Shown piece by piece: positions 36,999-44,760 of a stretch of 64,000 nt of DNA. Below the pieces are notes generated by a model. That model was given only the letters and a program-made list of their open reading frames with translations. It was not told the DNA's origin and searched no databases. Each line of letters opens with the position of its first letter. Within the stretch, counting starts at the first letter, position 1. A program made the position numbers and the translations under genes. Source of the stretch: Blautia sp. Marseille-P3201T (GTDB lineage Bacteria; Bacillota; Clostridia; Lachnospirales; Lachnospiraceae); the NCBI RefSeq assembly GCF_900120295.1, contig NZ_LT635468.1:293225-357224 (forward strand), written 5' to 3'.

Positions 36999-38390
36999 TT
37001 ACTTCATCGTCTTCGCTAACGAAGCCAATAGTGCTTTCATTTCCGGATTTGCCAATACTTTTGCAAGCAGCTCTGCATCCACATCATCCGGCACATCTAC
37101 TGTCTGAGTTGTGGTTTCCTCTCGCATCTTTGGATCCAGATTTTTCTTCTCATAGAACGCTTCCTCGAATAATTCTGCATTTCGTCTTCGATCCTCATCA
37201 ATAATATGGGAATATACATCTGTTACCATATCTACCTGTGAATGCCCGGAATCCCCTTGAACCGCTTTGATATCTCCGCCATTCAGTTTTAATTTATATG
37301 TCACGCTACTGTGTCTCAAACTGTGAAAGACAACCGGTGGAAGATTATACTCTTCAATCAGTTTATTTAATTGCCCCCTGATTGCCCCAGTACCAATGGG
37401 ATTTCCAAAGGTTGTTGCCATCACCAGATTATAATCTATATATTCCTCGCCTAAGACTTCTTTTACTTCGTCCTGCTCCGCTTTCCATTCAACCAACATA
37501 TTTGCAACACTCTTTGGAAGAAATACCTTACGGATACTGCTCTCTGTCTTTGGTGTTTTCAAAATCTGAACAGTTTTGTTGGTTTTATGCTGCGAAGGAA
37601 AAACCAGCAACACATCTTTCCCTTCCAGATTTTTCAGAGTTTCCTTTGTTACCCGTTGTGTTTCCTTATTGATATAAACATAAGCTCGATTCTCTTCGAT
37701 TGCTTCCGGAGAAATATCTACACAGTCCCAGGTCAAACCAAGCAATTCCCCTAATCGTAGGGAACAGGAAAATGACAGATTAATTGCCAGCTTCAACCGT
37801 TCATCTTCACAGACATCCATTGCATACATTAAAGTTTCTGCTGTCCAGATTTCCCGTTTCTGCGATTTATGTTTCGGCACCGTTGCATAGGTACAAGGAT
37901 TTTTTTCTATCATCTCCCATTTGATTGCCTGCTCAAAACAATTGCGAAGCAGCTTGTGGATTTCTCTGACGGTACTCGCAGAAACAAATTCATTTTTCTT
38001 ATTCCCTTTCACCGGATTTCCGACTGCTTTTGTCTGCAGCAACCCCTGATAATATCTTTCCATAAAGCGGGTGTTGATCTCCGAAAGTTTTACAGAGCCA
38101 ATCATAGGCTCAATATAATTTCTGATCAGCCCTACATTCCCTTCATAAGTGGATAATGCCCATTTTTCTTTTCCATACAAAGAAACGTATTCCGTGAGCA
38201 GATCCGACAATGTATTGCACTTTCTCACAACAAGTGCGCCCATTTCCTGTTTATATTCGATTTCTCTTTTTCGCTTCTTTGCTTCTGCTTTTGTATCATA
38301 TGTTTCCCACTTCTGTCTCCGTTTACCGGAATCATCCTTATAGTTATAGATCACATTAAATTTTCCGTTTCGTTCTCTGATCGATGCCAT
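36999..38390 (-). CDS. int: Tyrosine integrase of a mobilizable element
   Basis: 463 aa from MASIRERNGK at 38390, two bases downstream of the previous gene. An N-terminal arm-binding domain (NGKFNVIYNYKDDSGKRRQK), a SAM-like core-binding domain (about 70-175) and a catalytic domain (about 190-420) are visible. The catalytic set is Arg in SLRLGELLGL, HSLRHSS (His-x-x-Arg), GHSQ and Tyr in VTDVYSHI. This is the Tn916/phage integrase type. It should insert and excise the element to its right together with the HTH proteins upstream. No att direct repeat was identified around it; a tRNA 3' half lies 1.9 kb away. Confidence 0.92.
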   Translation of the reverse strand: MASIRERNGKFNVIYNYKDDSGKRRQKWETYDTKAEAKKRKREIEYKQEMGALVVRKCNTLSDLLTEYVSLYGKEKWALSTYEGNVGLIRNYIEPMIGSVKLSEINTRFMERYYQGLLQTKAVGNPVKGNKKNEFVSASTVREIHKLLRNCFEQAIKWEMIEKNPCTYATVPKHKSQKREIWTAETLMYAMDVCEDERLKLAINLSFSCSLRLGELLGLTWDCVDISPEAIEENRAYVYINKETQRVTKETLKNLEGKDVLLVFPSQHKTNKTVQILKTPKTESSIRKVFLPKSVANMLVEWKAEQDEVKEVLGEEYIDYNLVMATTFGNPIGTGAIRGQLNKLIEEYNLPPVVFHSLRHSSVTYKLKLNGGDIKAVQGDSGHSQVDMVTDVYSHIIDEDRRRNAELFEEAFYEKKNLDPKMREETTTQTVDVPDDVDAELLAKVLANPEMKALLASLAKTMK

Positions 38391-38391
38391 G

Positions 38392-39351
38392 CTAATTCCC
38401 TTTCCTTTCTTCCAACCAAGCTTCAAATTCATCTCTTTTTACTCTGGATATGTTTCCAATCTTCACTGCTGAAAATTTCCCATCATCCATCCATTTGTAA
38501 ATCATCCCTCTACTGACCTTTGCAAGAAACGCTGCCTCATCAAATGTCAGATAACTCAGATTTCCATTCTTACTACGATCTCCGGTTTTGGCTAATTTCT
38601 TTCGCCTGTAATTTGCCAGACTAAAATTTTGTTCCATTGACAGCTCTTCATAATCGTTGGCTGGATCCAATTTATAATGATCCTGTCCTTCTAAAAATTT
38701 TTGAAAACTCTCTTTTGTAATTCTTTTCTTTTCTGCGATTACAACCGTTTCAAAAAAATGACTGTACTTGGAATTTTTCAAAATCTCATATACCTGACGT
38801 CTTGGAATTCCCAAAAGCCTTGCCATTTCCGGCATGGTAATTGTTGCTCCCTCCAGCTCCTTGTCCTTTTCCCTATCTTTCTGTGTGCGATATTTTGATT
38901 GCTTCTCATACCATTCCTGAAAAGATTTTTTCGGAATCCTGATCCAGTAATCAACAGTAACTGTTTTTATACCGTCACGTTTAATCAGATCATAAACCGT
39001 AGTTTCACTAATCCCCAACATTTTGGCAACTTCTGATATGGAATAAGACCATTTTTTCAGATTTTTTCCCGGTTCTTCCCCATTCACTTTCTGATACTTC
39101 ACCTGGTTTGCGTACCACTTTTCAAAGCTGGCAATATTCACTCTCATTTGTCCTGCGATTTCTCTGCATTCAAAATAATTTTTCTGAACCAGCCAGTATC
39201 TGCCTGTCTTCTTTAGTCCCAAAAGATTTCCCATCTCCGGAACTGTCATCCACGTTTTTTCCTTCGGAGGAAGCCTCTTGTATTTACTGTTTTCCTCTAT
39301 TTCAGAAAGCACTTCTTCAAACGCGGTTTCTTCTATAACAATTTGATTCAT
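38392..39351 (-). CDS. Protein with four excisionase-type HTH domains
   Basis: 319 aa. Four helix-turn-helix (HTH_17/excisionase) units are visible: about residues 33-85 (TVPEMGNLLGLKKTGRYWLV), 104-152 (SISEVAKMLGISETTVYDLI), 170-225 (TMPEMARLLGIPRRQVYEIL) and 268-316 (TFDEAAFLAKVSRGMIYKWM). Each ends in a Phe-x-x-W/F-like closing helix (SFEKWYANQ, SFQEWYEKQ, SFQKFLEGQ, EFEAWLEER). The gene ends two bases before the integrase start. Most excisionases have one such domain, so this fusion may bind an array of sites at the attachment region or act as a regulator. Confidence 0.8.
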   Translation of the reverse strand: MNQIVIEETAFEEVLSEIEENSKYKRLPPKEKTWMTVPEMGNLLGLKKTGRYWLVQKNYFECREIAGQMRVNIASFEKWYANQVKYQKVNGEEPGKNLKKWSYSISEVAKMLGISETTVYDLIKRDGIKTVTVDYWIRIPKKSFQEWYEKQSKYRTQKDREKDKELEGATITMPEMARLLGIPRRQVYEILKNSKYSHFFETVVIAEKKRITKESFQKFLEGQDHYKLDPANDYEELSMEQNFSLANYRRKKLAKTGDRSKNGNLSYLTFDEAAFLAKVSRGMIYKWMDDGKFSAVKIGNISRVKRDEFEAWLEERKGN

Positions 39352-39451
39352 CTGATCGACTCTCCTTTCTTTTCTGCATCATACATCATTTTCAAATAAA
39401 AAATTAGGATGTCGATTGCGACTTTTTCTCTCAACCAACATCCCAGATTTT

Positions 39452-39628
39452 TTACTCCGGCTGTTTATCAAGCCAGTCATCAAAACTCTTTTTTGAAATT
39501 CTATACTTTCCTCCATCCAACTGGATCCATCGGAATTCTTTTTTCTTTAATAATGCATAGACCGTCGGGCGGCTTACATCTAAAATCTCCTGAATCTCTT
39601 TTACGGTATAACATCTTTTTTCTGACAT
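39452..39628 (-). CDS. xis: Small excisionase-like HTH protein
   Basis: 58 aa. MSEKRCYTVKEIQEILDVSR then PTVYALLKKKEF and SFDDWLDKQPE form a single HTH_17 excisionase domain, close in sequence to the repeats of the 319-aa protein downstream. AAAGAGGG precedes ATG 39628. It likely controls excision direction with the integrase. A weak hairpin (GGATGT/ACATCC, 39407-39443) follows its stop. Confidence 0.8.
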   Translation of the reverse strand: MSEKRCYTVKEIQEILDVSRPTVYALLKKKEFRWIQLDGGKYRISKKSFDDWLDKQPE

Positions 39629-39725
39629 ATAAAAAACCCTCTTTCTTCTTTCATATAGGAAGGAAAAGATCCTTCTATATAACGAAAGGAAAAAGAGGAT
39701 TTTTACAGGGTACTAATAAAAAAAT

Positions 39726-39998
39726 TTATAATCCATTTCTATAAATCTCATTTATAACAGCCTGCGCCTGCTCCATTTCTTTTTTCTTTATGATTTCTTC
39801 CCGGTCACTTAGGATTGCAATCATTTCATCTATCACATCTTCCAGTCTAGGCTCTGTGTAACGATACAAGTATCCCAACATCCTGGTCGCTGTATAATCT
39901 GTATTCAGATTCTTATAGGCTATTTCTGCACAAAGTTCTTTCGGATATCCTTTGGTAAGTAAAACCTTATATAATTCATCTGTTCTTTCCGTTCCCAT
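39726..39998 (-). CDS. Small hypothetical protein of the mobile element
   Basis: 90 aa, all helical in appearance: ERTDELYKVLLTKGYPKELC, then NTDYTATRMLGYLYRYTEP and IDEMIAILSDREEI. I recognise it only as a frequent companion of integrase and peptide deformylase genes in Clostridial elements. It has no signal peptide or membrane segment. A GGAGTG site lies before ATG 39998. Confidence 0.65.
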   Translation of the reverse strand: MGTERTDELYKVLLTKGYPKELCAEIAYKNLNTDYTATRMLGYLYRYTEPRLEDVIDEMIAILSDREEIIKKKEMEQAQAVINEIYRNGL

Positions 39999-40028
39999 AA
40001 AGTATCACTCCTGTAAATTTCTCTCGGC

Positions 40029-40448
40029 TTAAATCAGTATGCCCTCCAAATGATCCAGCTCATGCTGACAAATCTGTGCGGTCCAACCGTCAAGTTTCAA
40101 TTTCTGTTTCTTCCAATTCATATCCAGATATTCAACTTCTATCATCTGATATCTCGTTGTCTTACGCACTCCTGTAAGAGATAAGCATCCTTCTTCAGTT
40201 TCATAAGGTGATTCTTTTCTTACCAATACAGGATTAAACATTACCACATCTACGAATCCCATATTTACAATAATGACACTTTTTTTCACACCGATCATAT
40301 TCGCTGCCATTCCAACACATCCCTCACGGTTCGCAGCTAACGTATCCATTAAATCTTTTCCAACTTGAAGATCGGCTTTTGTTGCCGGTTCAGATTTTTG
40401 TCCCAGAAAAAATATATCTTTCATAATTGGTTTTACCATTTTCTTCAT
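40029..40448 (-). CDS. def: Peptide deformylase-like protein
   Basis: 139 aa. It has EEGCLSL (motif 2, metal Cys) and QHELDHLEG (motif 3, metal His pair). Motif 1 reads GMAANMIG, where Met replaces the usual active-site Gln (AAxQxG). This variant is, as I recall, common in a Clostridial subfamily, so activity is uncertain. True deformylases remove the N-formyl group from new proteins. ATG 40439 is a possible alternative start, better spaced from GAGGT. It is carried on a mobile element alongside the integrase genes. Confidence 0.85.
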   Translation of the reverse strand: MKKMVKPIMKDIFFLGQKSEPATKADLQVGKDLMDTLAANREGCVGMAANMIGVKKSVIIVNMGFVDVVMFNPVLVRKESPYETEEGCLSLTGVRKTTRYQMIEVEYLDMNWKKQKLKLDGWTAQICQHELDHLEGILI

Positions 40449-40676
40449 ACCTCTATTCTCAAAATCGTTTTTTTTGCTTTGTTCTGAATTGTAGTATAGC
40501 AGTTTTTTTACTTTTTTTCTATCTCACCCTGTATTTTCTGCCCTGAGCCTTTCGTTATATGAGAGGGTTAATCTTTCAAGAGCAAGATCCACCCAGTAAT
40601 ACGGTATCGCCATTTTGGCTTTCCCATTACTTTGAGTTTTATCTTGATGTGGATTTCGCTCCCCATACCCTCGATA

Positions 40677-40762
40677 CTGACATTTGCAAAATGTCAGATT
40701 GGCTTCCACATAAAATGTGTGCGCAACACTAGAAGTATCAGAAGGGACAGCTGATATTTCTA
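40677..40762. other. Candidate oriT: three inverted repeats upstream of mobC
   Basis: CTGACATTT/AAATGTCAG (40677-40697, 3-base loop), CACAT/ATGTG (about 40707-40719) and CTAGAAGTATCA/TGATATTTCTAG (40729-40762, one mismatch) lie within 90 bp. GTGTGCGCAACAC separates the last two. Such a cluster directly ahead of MobC and relaxase genes is the expected place for a transfer origin. The nick site is not assigned. Confidence 0.55.
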
Positions 40763-40808
40763 GTGGAGAGCCATGAAGTTGGAAGCACTCAATTAAGGGA
40801 GGAGGAAC

Positions 40809-41195
40809 ATGGCACCGAAGAAAAAAAGAAATGAAATGAAACACTCTAATATCATTTGTTTAAGACTAAGTGACATTGAATTAGAGTTAGTCAATCATGC
40901 CGCTTCTCAGGCGAAATTATCCCGTTCTGATTATCTGAGGAACTTGATTTTAGATCACAAAATAGCAATACGCTATGAGGTTGTAATTGAAAGTAAGACA
41001 ATAAAAATGCTTTTAGCAGAGTATGGAAAAATCGGCTCTAATCTCAATCAGATCGCAAAATATTTCAATACAGGAGGAGCGTACTCTAAATCTGTAACAA
41101 ACGAAATCCAGCAATGCCTTTACGACCTATATAGGTTAAAAAAGGAACTGCTAAAAATGATAGGTGATTATCGTGGCAATAGTGAAACATATTAA
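40809..41195 (+). CDS. mobC: MobC-type relaxosome accessory protein
   Basis: 128 aa; GGGAGGAGG precedes ATG 40809. The N-terminal ribbon-helix-helix part reads IICLRLSDIELELVNHAASQ and SRSDYLRNLIL. The C-terminal MobC motif reads LAEYGKIGSNLNQIAKYFN. It binds oriT DNA and helps the relaxase nick. It overlaps the relaxase gene by about 20 bases, so the two are translated together. Confidence 0.9.
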   Translation: MAPKKKRNEMKHSNIICLRLSDIELELVNHAASQAKLSRSDYLRNLILDHKIAIRYEVVIESKTIKMLLAEYGKIGSNLNQIAKYFNTGGAYSKSVTNEIQQCLYDLYRLKKELLKMIGDYRGNSETY

Positions 41196-42720
41196 AAGTC
41201 GGAATGCAAACTATTCAGATGCTCTGAATTATCTCATCTTCCAGCATGATGAATCAACCGGAAAAATGATTCTCGATGAATTTAATCGGCCACTGCGAAG
41301 AGATGAATTATATGTGGATGGTCTAAACTGTAATCCCGATACTTTTGATGTTGAATGCTACGAATGTAATGAACATTTTAAAAAGAACCGAAACAGATCT
41401 GAAATCAAAAGTCATCACTATATCATCAGTTATGATCCTGCCGATGCTATTGAATGTGATCTGACGGGAGAAAAAGCACAGGCTCTGTCTTTAGAACTTG
41501 CAAAGAAAATTTTTCCGGGATATCAGGCTCTTATCGTGACACATACCGATGGTCACAATGGTTCTGGCAATATCCATACGCACATTGTAATCAACAGCGT
41601 CCGTAAGGAAGCTGTCAAAAGGCTACCTTACATGGATAAGCCCCATGAAGAAATTGCCGGATACAAGCACCGATCCACAAATAAATTCCTGAATTATTTC
41701 AAAAAGGAAATTATGGATATGTGCATCCAGGAGGGACTTCATCAGGTTGATCTTCTCTCTCCGGCTGAAACAAAAATCACACAGGCTGAATATATGGCGC
41801 AAAAATCCGGACAGAAAAAATTAGAAGAGACAAACAAAAAAATCATTGCAGATGGGTTGAAACCAACTGCCACTACATTTCAGACACAGAAGCAAGAACT
41901 TAGGAATGCCATCGAAGAATGCAGCTCGCATTCTAAAAGCTTTCAGGAATTCCAATCTCTGCTTTTTGAAAAATATCAGATTTCCGTCATTGAAGAAAGA
42001 GGAAGATATCGTTATCTCCATCCGGATCGGGACAAACGAATTACTGAGAAGGCTTTGGGAACTCAATACGGCAAAGAACATTTAGAACAGCTCTTCTCAC
42101 AAAAAGATCCAATAACCATTCTTTATGTCAGATCGCATTTACGGTTGGTGCTAGATCTTCAGAAAAATGTGAAAGCAATGCAAAGTCCTGCATATGCGCA
42201 TCGGGTAAAAATATCCAATCTTCAGGAAATGGCAAATACCATTATCTACGTGCAAGAACATGGATACAATACCCAAACCGAATTAAAAGATGCCTTTTCC
42301 AAATCTCAAAAACAGTTAGATCAGGCAACAGATCGGCTTATGGAAATGAATACAGATTTGAAAAGCATCAACCGTCAGATCCATTACACCGGACAATATT
42401 TTGCGCATAAAGCAATCTATACCGATTTTTTAAAAGCAAAAAACAAAGGCAGATTCCGAAAGGAACACACCGCTGAAATTCAGGCATATGAAGAAGCCCG
42501 TGACTGGCTGAAATCTTTTTATCCAAACGGAAAGATACTTCCTATCAAAACATTGAAGGAGCAAAAAGCCAGCTTACAGGAACAGATCGACCAGCAAAAA
42601 TCATCCATCCGATCTCTAAAGGATCTGACACAAGATTTAAGAACCGTAGACAAGAATGTGGAAGCAATTCTACACAACCAGGTTCCAAAAAAACAAAAGA
42701 CACAGGAACCCGAATTATAA
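41173..42720 (+). CDS. MOBP-type relaxase
   Basis: 515 aa from GTG 41173 (AGGTG upstream; GTG 41164 is an alternative). The N-terminal relaxase domain has KHIKSRNANYSDALNYLIF (candidate nicking Tyr) and the metal-binding motif HNGSGNIHTHIVINSV. The C-terminal half (about 230-515) is largely coiled coil (SKSQKQLDQATDRLMEMNTD). It nicks oriT and pilots the strand into a recipient. No mating-pore genes are present in the window, so the element is mobilizable rather than self-transmissible. Confidence 0.92.
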   Translation: MAIVKHIKSRNANYSDALNYLIFQHDESTGKMILDEFNRPLRRDELYVDGLNCNPDTFDVECYECNEHFKKNRNRSEIKSHHYIISYDPADAIECDLTGEKAQALSLELAKKIFPGYQALIVTHTDGHNGSGNIHTHIVINSVRKEAVKRLPYMDKPHEEIAGYKHRSTNKFLNYFKKEIMDMCIQEGLHQVDLLSPAETKITQAEYMAQKSGQKKLEETNKKIIADGLKPTATTFQTQKQELRNAIEECSSHSKSFQEFQSLLFEKYQISVIEERGRYRYLHPDRDKRITEKALGTQYGKEHLEQLFSQKDPITILYVRSHLRLVLDLQKNVKAMQSPAYAHRVKISNLQEMANTIIYVQEHGYNTQTELKDAFSKSQKQLDQATDRLMEMNTDLKSINRQIHYTGQYFAHKAIYTDFLKAKNKGRFRKEHTAEIQAYEEARDWLKSFYPNGKILPIKTLKEQKASLQEQIDQQKSSIRSLKDLTQDLRTVDKNVEAILHNQVPKKQKTQEPEL

Positions 42721-42747
42721 ATCATTTTACGAAGGAGGAATTACAAT

Positions 42748-43074
42748 ATGACACAAAATGAATTTAATGTTGTCCTGGAACAACAATATCGAAAATGTGC
42801 CGATGTGCTGGCACACAAGAAAAAAGAATACACAGGAGACCGCATTGACCGCCTGAGTGCATTTAAAATCGCCGCCTCATTACAGGGATGTACACCTAAG
42901 GCTGCTCTGGCCGGAATGATGTCGAAGCATGTCGTATCTCTCTATGACATGTGTTACTCTTCTCTGCTCCAGTTTGAGTTAGAACAATGGGATGAGAAGA
43001 TCACAGACTGCATCAACTATCTCATTCTGCTGAAAGCATTGATAAAGGAGGAACAAGCCTATGGATCACATTGA
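42748..43074 (+). CDS. DUF1599-like nucleotide-modification-associated protein
   Basis: 108 aa; AAGGAGGAA precedes ATG 42748. The pattern RIDRLSAFKIAASLQG, LAGMMSKHVVSLYDM and WDEKITDCINYLILLKALIK fits the DUF1599 family (nucleotide modification associated domain 1), seen mostly in phages. It overlaps the ThyX-like gene by 14 bases, so it acts with nucleotide enzymes. Its chemistry is not established; a role in making or sparing a modified pyrimidine is inference. Confidence 0.7.
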   Translation: MTQNEFNVVLEQQYRKCADVLAHKKKEYTGDRIDRLSAFKIAASLQGCTPKAALAGMMSKHVVSLYDMCYSSLLQFELEQWDEKITDCINYLILLKALIKEEQAYGSH

Positions 43075-43840
43075 GACAAAGATTTTAAATAGTTATACCA
43101 TTCAGGAAGCAGCTCAAAACATGGTATTCGCAGCAAGGCTTACCCAACAGGGGCATTCCATTCAAAACATGGATGATCTTATGGCTCTTTATCAAAAATC
43201 TTTTACGGATAAAACCGTAGACCGGATTGCCAGTCTTCCCCATCCAACCGTACAGAAATTTACGGTGATCACCGTTGCGATTGTAGGTGCAAGCAGACGT
43301 TTTCTTGCACAGATCACTCGTCATCAAAACGAAGTAAAATTCATGAGTGCATCTCTGCAATATAGCAACTATTCAGAAAAAGCTGCATTTGCAATCCCAT
43401 ATGAAATCCTTTTTTCCGAGCAGAGATACATTGATCTCTATCTGCAAAGCTGTTTATCGGATCTCAGATGTTATCGGGAATTATGTTCTGTGGGATTTCA
43501 TCATGATTCTGCCGGATATGCCCTCCCTCATGCTTTGAGAAATATTCTGATCATCTGTGCTACACCTTATGAGTGGAAACATATGATCAGTCAGCGGATC
43601 TGCAGAAGAAATACCGACGAAACAAGAATTGTAATGTTGGACATCTGGCAGAAACTATATGAATTTGATCCGGTGTTATTTTCACCGAAGCTGACCGGTC
43701 CTTTCTGCCAGAGGGGATGTTGTGAAGAAGGTGCTATGTCCTGTGGAATCCCCATCCCAAAAGACTGGTCTCCATTAGAAATAATGAGAGCAGATTATCC
43801 TCTGCTCGTAGAAGGGAGGAAAGCTGTTTATGAAGATTAA
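43061..43840 (+). CDS. thyX: ThyX-like flavin-dependent thymidylate synthase homologue
   Basis: 259 aa; start ATG 43061 overlaps the upstream gene. The family regions are present: FLAQITRHQNEVKFMSASLQ in place of the ThyX motif RHRxxSxxExSxRY, and LPHALRNILIICATPYEWKH followed by RICRRNTDETR. Two arginines of the ThyX motif are Gln here. ThyX converts dUMP to dTMP using FAD and folate. The altered motif leaves open a different pyrimidine reaction. Cysteines near the C-terminus (CQRGCCEEGAMSC) are unusual and may bind metal. Next to a dUTPase, which would supply dUMP. Confidence 0.8.
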   Translation: MDHIETKILNSYTIQEAAQNMVFAARLTQQGHSIQNMDDLMALYQKSFTDKTVDRIASLPHPTVQKFTVITVAIVGASRRFLAQITRHQNEVKFMSASLQYSNYSEKAAFAIPYEILFSEQRYIDLYLQSCLSDLRCYRELCSVGFHHDSAGYALPHALRNILIICATPYEWKHMISQRICRRNTDETRIVMLDIWQKLYEFDPVLFSPKLTGPFCQRGCCEEGAMSCGIPIPKDWSPLEIMRADYPLLVEGRKAVYED

Positions 43841-44243
43841 ATTGATCGACTTTGGGTTAGAAAAAGATCATTATCCCTTCCGACCTCATGAAAACGATGC
43901 AGGGGCTGATGTATATATGCCTTATAACTGTATATTAAAGCCTGGAGAAATTGCAAGAATCCCTTTAGGATTTGGTCTTGTGATTCCGGATGGATACGCC
44001 GGGTATGTCTTTCCAAGAAGCAGTATGGCTGCAAAAGGACTGGTCTGCGAACTTCCACCGATTGATTCTGGATATCGTGGAGAAATTCATGCCATCATCA
44101 GCAATGTTAGTTCAGAATCCCAGACACTCCTCAAAGATACCCGTGTAGGACAACTGGTTATCACGCCTGTTCTAATCGCTGACTTTGTTCTTGGTCTTGG
44201 AGAGGCAAGAGATACCGGTGCATTTGGAAGTACCGGTGAATAA
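43830..44243 (+). CDS. dut: dUTP diphosphatase
   Basis: 137 aa; overlaps the ThyX-like gene by 11 bases. The five trimeric dUTPase motifs are visible: DAGADVY (1), PRSSMAAKGL (2), PIDSGYRGEI (3, catalytic Asp kept), RVGQLVI (4) and RDTGAFGSTG (5). It hydrolyses dUTP to dUMP, keeping uracil out of DNA and feeding thymidylate synthesis. A terminator follows after 17 bases, so it ends the mobC-to-dut operon. Confidence 0.93.
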   Translation: MKIKLIDFGLEKDHYPFRPHENDAGADVYMPYNCILKPGEIARIPLGFGLVIPDGYAGYVFPRSSMAAKGLVCELPPIDSGYRGEIHAIISNVSSESQTLLKDTRVGQLVITPVLIADFVLGLGEARDTGAFGSTGE

Positions 44244-44260
44244 TCTTCCCTTCAAAATCA

Positions 44261-44292
44261 GAGGTGCCGAATAATTTATGATTCGACACCTC
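44261..44292 (+). terminator. Terminator-like hairpin after dut
   Basis: GAGGTGCCGAAT pairs with ATTCGACACCTC (one mismatch, 8-base loop). No T run follows, so it may be a processing or attenuator hairpin rather than a full terminator. Confidence 0.55.
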
Positions 44293-44760
44293 ACACACTC
44301 AGAATAATGAACAGAAAGGAAACACTACAATGATTAGCGTCCAAATCTATCATACATAAAGGAGTTTGAATAGGAGTGTTAGGCAATAATAAACTATGTT
44401 CCTTTTTGTGAAAGAACACTTAATTGACGTTGTAGAGATAGGGTAGCTTCATCTAATAATATACAAAAAATCGAAAAAAATCTTTCTAAAAAATTAGGTT
44501 CTTCAAAAAACTTTCACTATGGACTGTTTTACATTACATTTATATTTGTCTCTCTTCTTCATTTGTCAGAATAATCGGTTGGTTTCTTTTTCATATTTTG
44601 ATAATTTCATAGTATTTATCCTCGTAATCCATACTGCCTAATAATTAAGAAAACAACTGTGATTATATGGGGTAAGATAATAATGATGATTTCCTCGAAC
44701 GATTCATCATTATTTATTCATGATGCAAACGATTCTCAGTAAATGCAAAAACTATGAAGT
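44293..44760. other. Gene-poor junction with a truncated copy of a 38-aa gene
   Basis: AAGGAAACACTACA precedes a start at about 44329 whose frame stops after nine codons (MISVQIYHT), as if a gene had been cut. On the minus strand, 44620-44553 matches the 5' end and ribosome region of the small gene at 50492-50608 (MKLSKYEKET...), with a frameshift after about 11 codons. Nothing else is supported. Confidence 0.5.

Noticed and set aside
40524..40844. 106-codon minus-strand frame over the oriT region and mobC start
   Set aside because: It overlaps mobC antisense and the inverted repeats; no start signal. Its last 60 codons look somewhat protein-like but match nothing I know.
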